Of a DNA stretch of 6,701 nt, positions 6,350-6,701 are shown piece by piece; the stretch's first letter is position 1; every line of letters starts with the position of its first letter. A program made the translations under genes and the position numbers. The stretch comes from Bacteroidales bacterium (lineage in GTDB: Bacteria > Bacteroidota > Bacteroidia > Bacteroidales > UBA7960): contig PWND01000050.1 in the NCBI GenBank assembly GCA_003557965.1, forward strand, positions 1-6,701. The letters are read 5' to 3'. Under the pieces are notes generated by a model. That model was not told the origin of the DNA and made no database searches. It was given only the letters and a program-made list of their open reading frames with translations.

Positions 6350-6373
6350 GAGACGAGCCTCCTGGCACGTCTC
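6350..6373. repeat. GAGACG-type stem-loop, copy 1
   Basis: GAGACGAGCC (6350-6359) pairs with GGCACGTCTC (6364-6373) around a 4-base loop, with one mismatch in ten pairs (A6356 opposite A6367). It resembles copy 2 at 6402-6424, which pairs perfectly. The preceding GTA makes GTAGAGACG, a start seen in palindromic repeats of other bacterial phyla as I recall. No T-run follows on the plus strand, so terminator function is unlikely in that direction. Confidence 0.65.
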
Positions 6374-6401
6374 CCCCAGAGAAAAAAGCCTATCCATGCA
6401 G

Positions 6402-6424
6402 AGACGTGCCTGCCTGGCACGTCT
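6402..6424. repeat. GAGACG-type stem-loop, copy 2
   Basis: AGACGTGCC (6402-6410) and GGCACGTCT (6416-6424) form a perfect 9-bp GC-rich stem with a 5-base loop. Copy 1 begins 51 bases upstream, and the right arms of the two copies are identical (GGCACGTCT). On the plus strand it is followed by GTTTTC, only a weak terminator-like tail. A REP-like repeat is the more likely reading because of the tandem arrangement. Confidence 0.68.
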
Positions 6425-6486
6425 GTTTTCAGATGCTATTATATGATTTTTCTATATTAACTTTTTGTCTTGCCACAATATTACTT

Positions 6487-6525
6487 CTACTTTTTCCTTG
6501 ATGAAAAAGTAGCAAAAAATCAAGG
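6487..6525. repeat. Two mutually exclusive hairpins (CTACTTTTTC / CCTTGAT)
   Basis: CTACTTTTTC (6487-6496) pairs perfectly with GAAAAAGTAG (6503-6512) around the loop CTTGAT. The loop sequence with its preceding C, CCTTGAT (6496-6502), can instead pair with ATCAAGG (6519-6525). The two structures share bases and cannot coexist. The arrangement looks like a conserved dispersed repeat, and it also has the geometry of an RNA switch; no downstream gene within the window would be controlled by it. Confidence 0.55.
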
Positions 6526-6528
6526 CTG

Positions 6529-6682
6529 CGGACTTTTACCGACGAGCCTAAGCTCACTTCGCTGAAAAATTTGCAAGGCCTCGCAAATTATTATTAACAA
6601 GCCTATAAATCTTCGTTGCTTGCGAGTCTCAAATTTTTCAAACAGCTTCGTTTCGCTAATGCTCGTTATCGGTAAAACTCCG
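6529..6682. repeat. Long imperfect foldback (154 bp)
   Basis: Four left arms pair in order with four right arms: 6529-6541 with 6670-6682 (12 of 13), 6542-6547 with 6661-6666 (6 of 6), 6564-6573 with 6630-6639 (10 of 10) and 6580-6586 with 6620-6626 (7 of 7). A terminal loop of 33 bases (6587-6619) remains. Between the second and third arms the two sides are weakly related and unequal in length. The nested order indicates one interrupted palindrome, not scattered matches. It could be a MITE-like or foldback element, or a structured RNA; no transposase or target duplication was found. Confidence 0.6.
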
Positions 6683-6701
6683 AAGGCCATCACCAATGCT
6701 C

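Larger units (their letters stand above)
6275..6701. other. Gene-free composite repeat block
   Basis: No plausible coding region is visible in this 427-bp stretch, and stops are frequent. It consists of a short palindrome CATTAGTAATG (6301-6311), two related GAGACG-type stem-loops, competing hairpins around 6487-6525 and a long imperfect foldback (6529-6682), all listed separately. The block is GC-richer in its repeats than the surrounding intergenic DNA. An 11-bp sequence AGCGAAGTGAG (6318-6328) has its exact reverse complement at 6553-6563, tying the left and right parts together. From memory, sequences resembling the CTTGATGAAAAAGTA...ATCAAGG segment are dispersed between genes in many Bacteroidota genomes; I could not verify this. 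The block continues to the window edge and may run beyond it. Confidence 0.6.

Noticed and set aside
6402..6430. Rho-independent terminator at stem-loop copy 2
   Set aside because: The stem is strong but the following GTTTTC is short, a near-identical hairpin stands 51 bp away, and no gene in the window is transcribed rightward into it.
6275..6701. Possible CRISPR array because of repeated stem-loops
   Set aside because: Only two copies of the hairpin exist, with unequal arms and no regular spacer series, and no cas genes are nearby.

Overview
The window looks like a chromosomal segment from an AT-rich member of the Bacteroidota (Bacteroidales/Marinilabiliales or Flavobacteriia-like). The evidence is indirect. 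Starts are preceded by A/T-rich sequence with no convincing Shine-Dalgarno. Octamers matching the Bacteroidota -7 promoter consensus TAnnTTTG lie upstream of the three leading genes and of the sulfatase-family gene. The O-antigen ligase-like protein has the large loop I associate with this phylum. The right end carries a stem-loop/repeat block of a type common between genes in these genomes. No taxonomic marker is present, so this is an inference.

Layout from left to right: (1) 6-584, minus: a TsaC/YrdC-type threonylcarbamoyl-AMP synthase (tRNA t6A pathway). (2) 585-863: a 279-bp divergent intergenic region with candidate promoters in both directions, a duplicated motif and small palindromes. 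(3) 864-2507, plus: an O-antigen ligase/polymerase-like polytopic membrane protein. (4) Converging on it with only 4 bp between stop codons, a minus-strand three-gene set read from right to left: a WaaE/KdtX-like family 2 glycosyltransferase (6169-5429), an LtaS/MdoB-type membrane sulfatase-fold phosphotransferase (5353-3398), and a DagK/YegS-like lipid kinase (3411-2512) whose start overlaps the transferase stop by 14 bp. (5) 6170-6701: 532 bp with no credible gene, holding a 9-bp inverted repeat, two copies of a GAGACG-type stem-loop, a pair of competing hairpins and a long imperfect foldback that reaches almost to the window edge.

How the genes may work together: all four genes right of tsaC fit envelope-glycan assembly. 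The glycosyltransferase would extend a core-type sugar chain. The ligase-like protein would join or polymerise lipid-linked glycan on the periplasmic side. The LtaS-like enzyme would decorate a periplasmic glycan with a phospholipid-derived head group such as phosphoglycerol. Such a reaction releases diacylglycerol, and the overlapping lipid kinase gene would return it to phosphatidic acid. This transfer-plus-recycling pair is the most interesting biological idea in the window. It rests on family knowledge and gene overlap, not on a demonstrated reaction.
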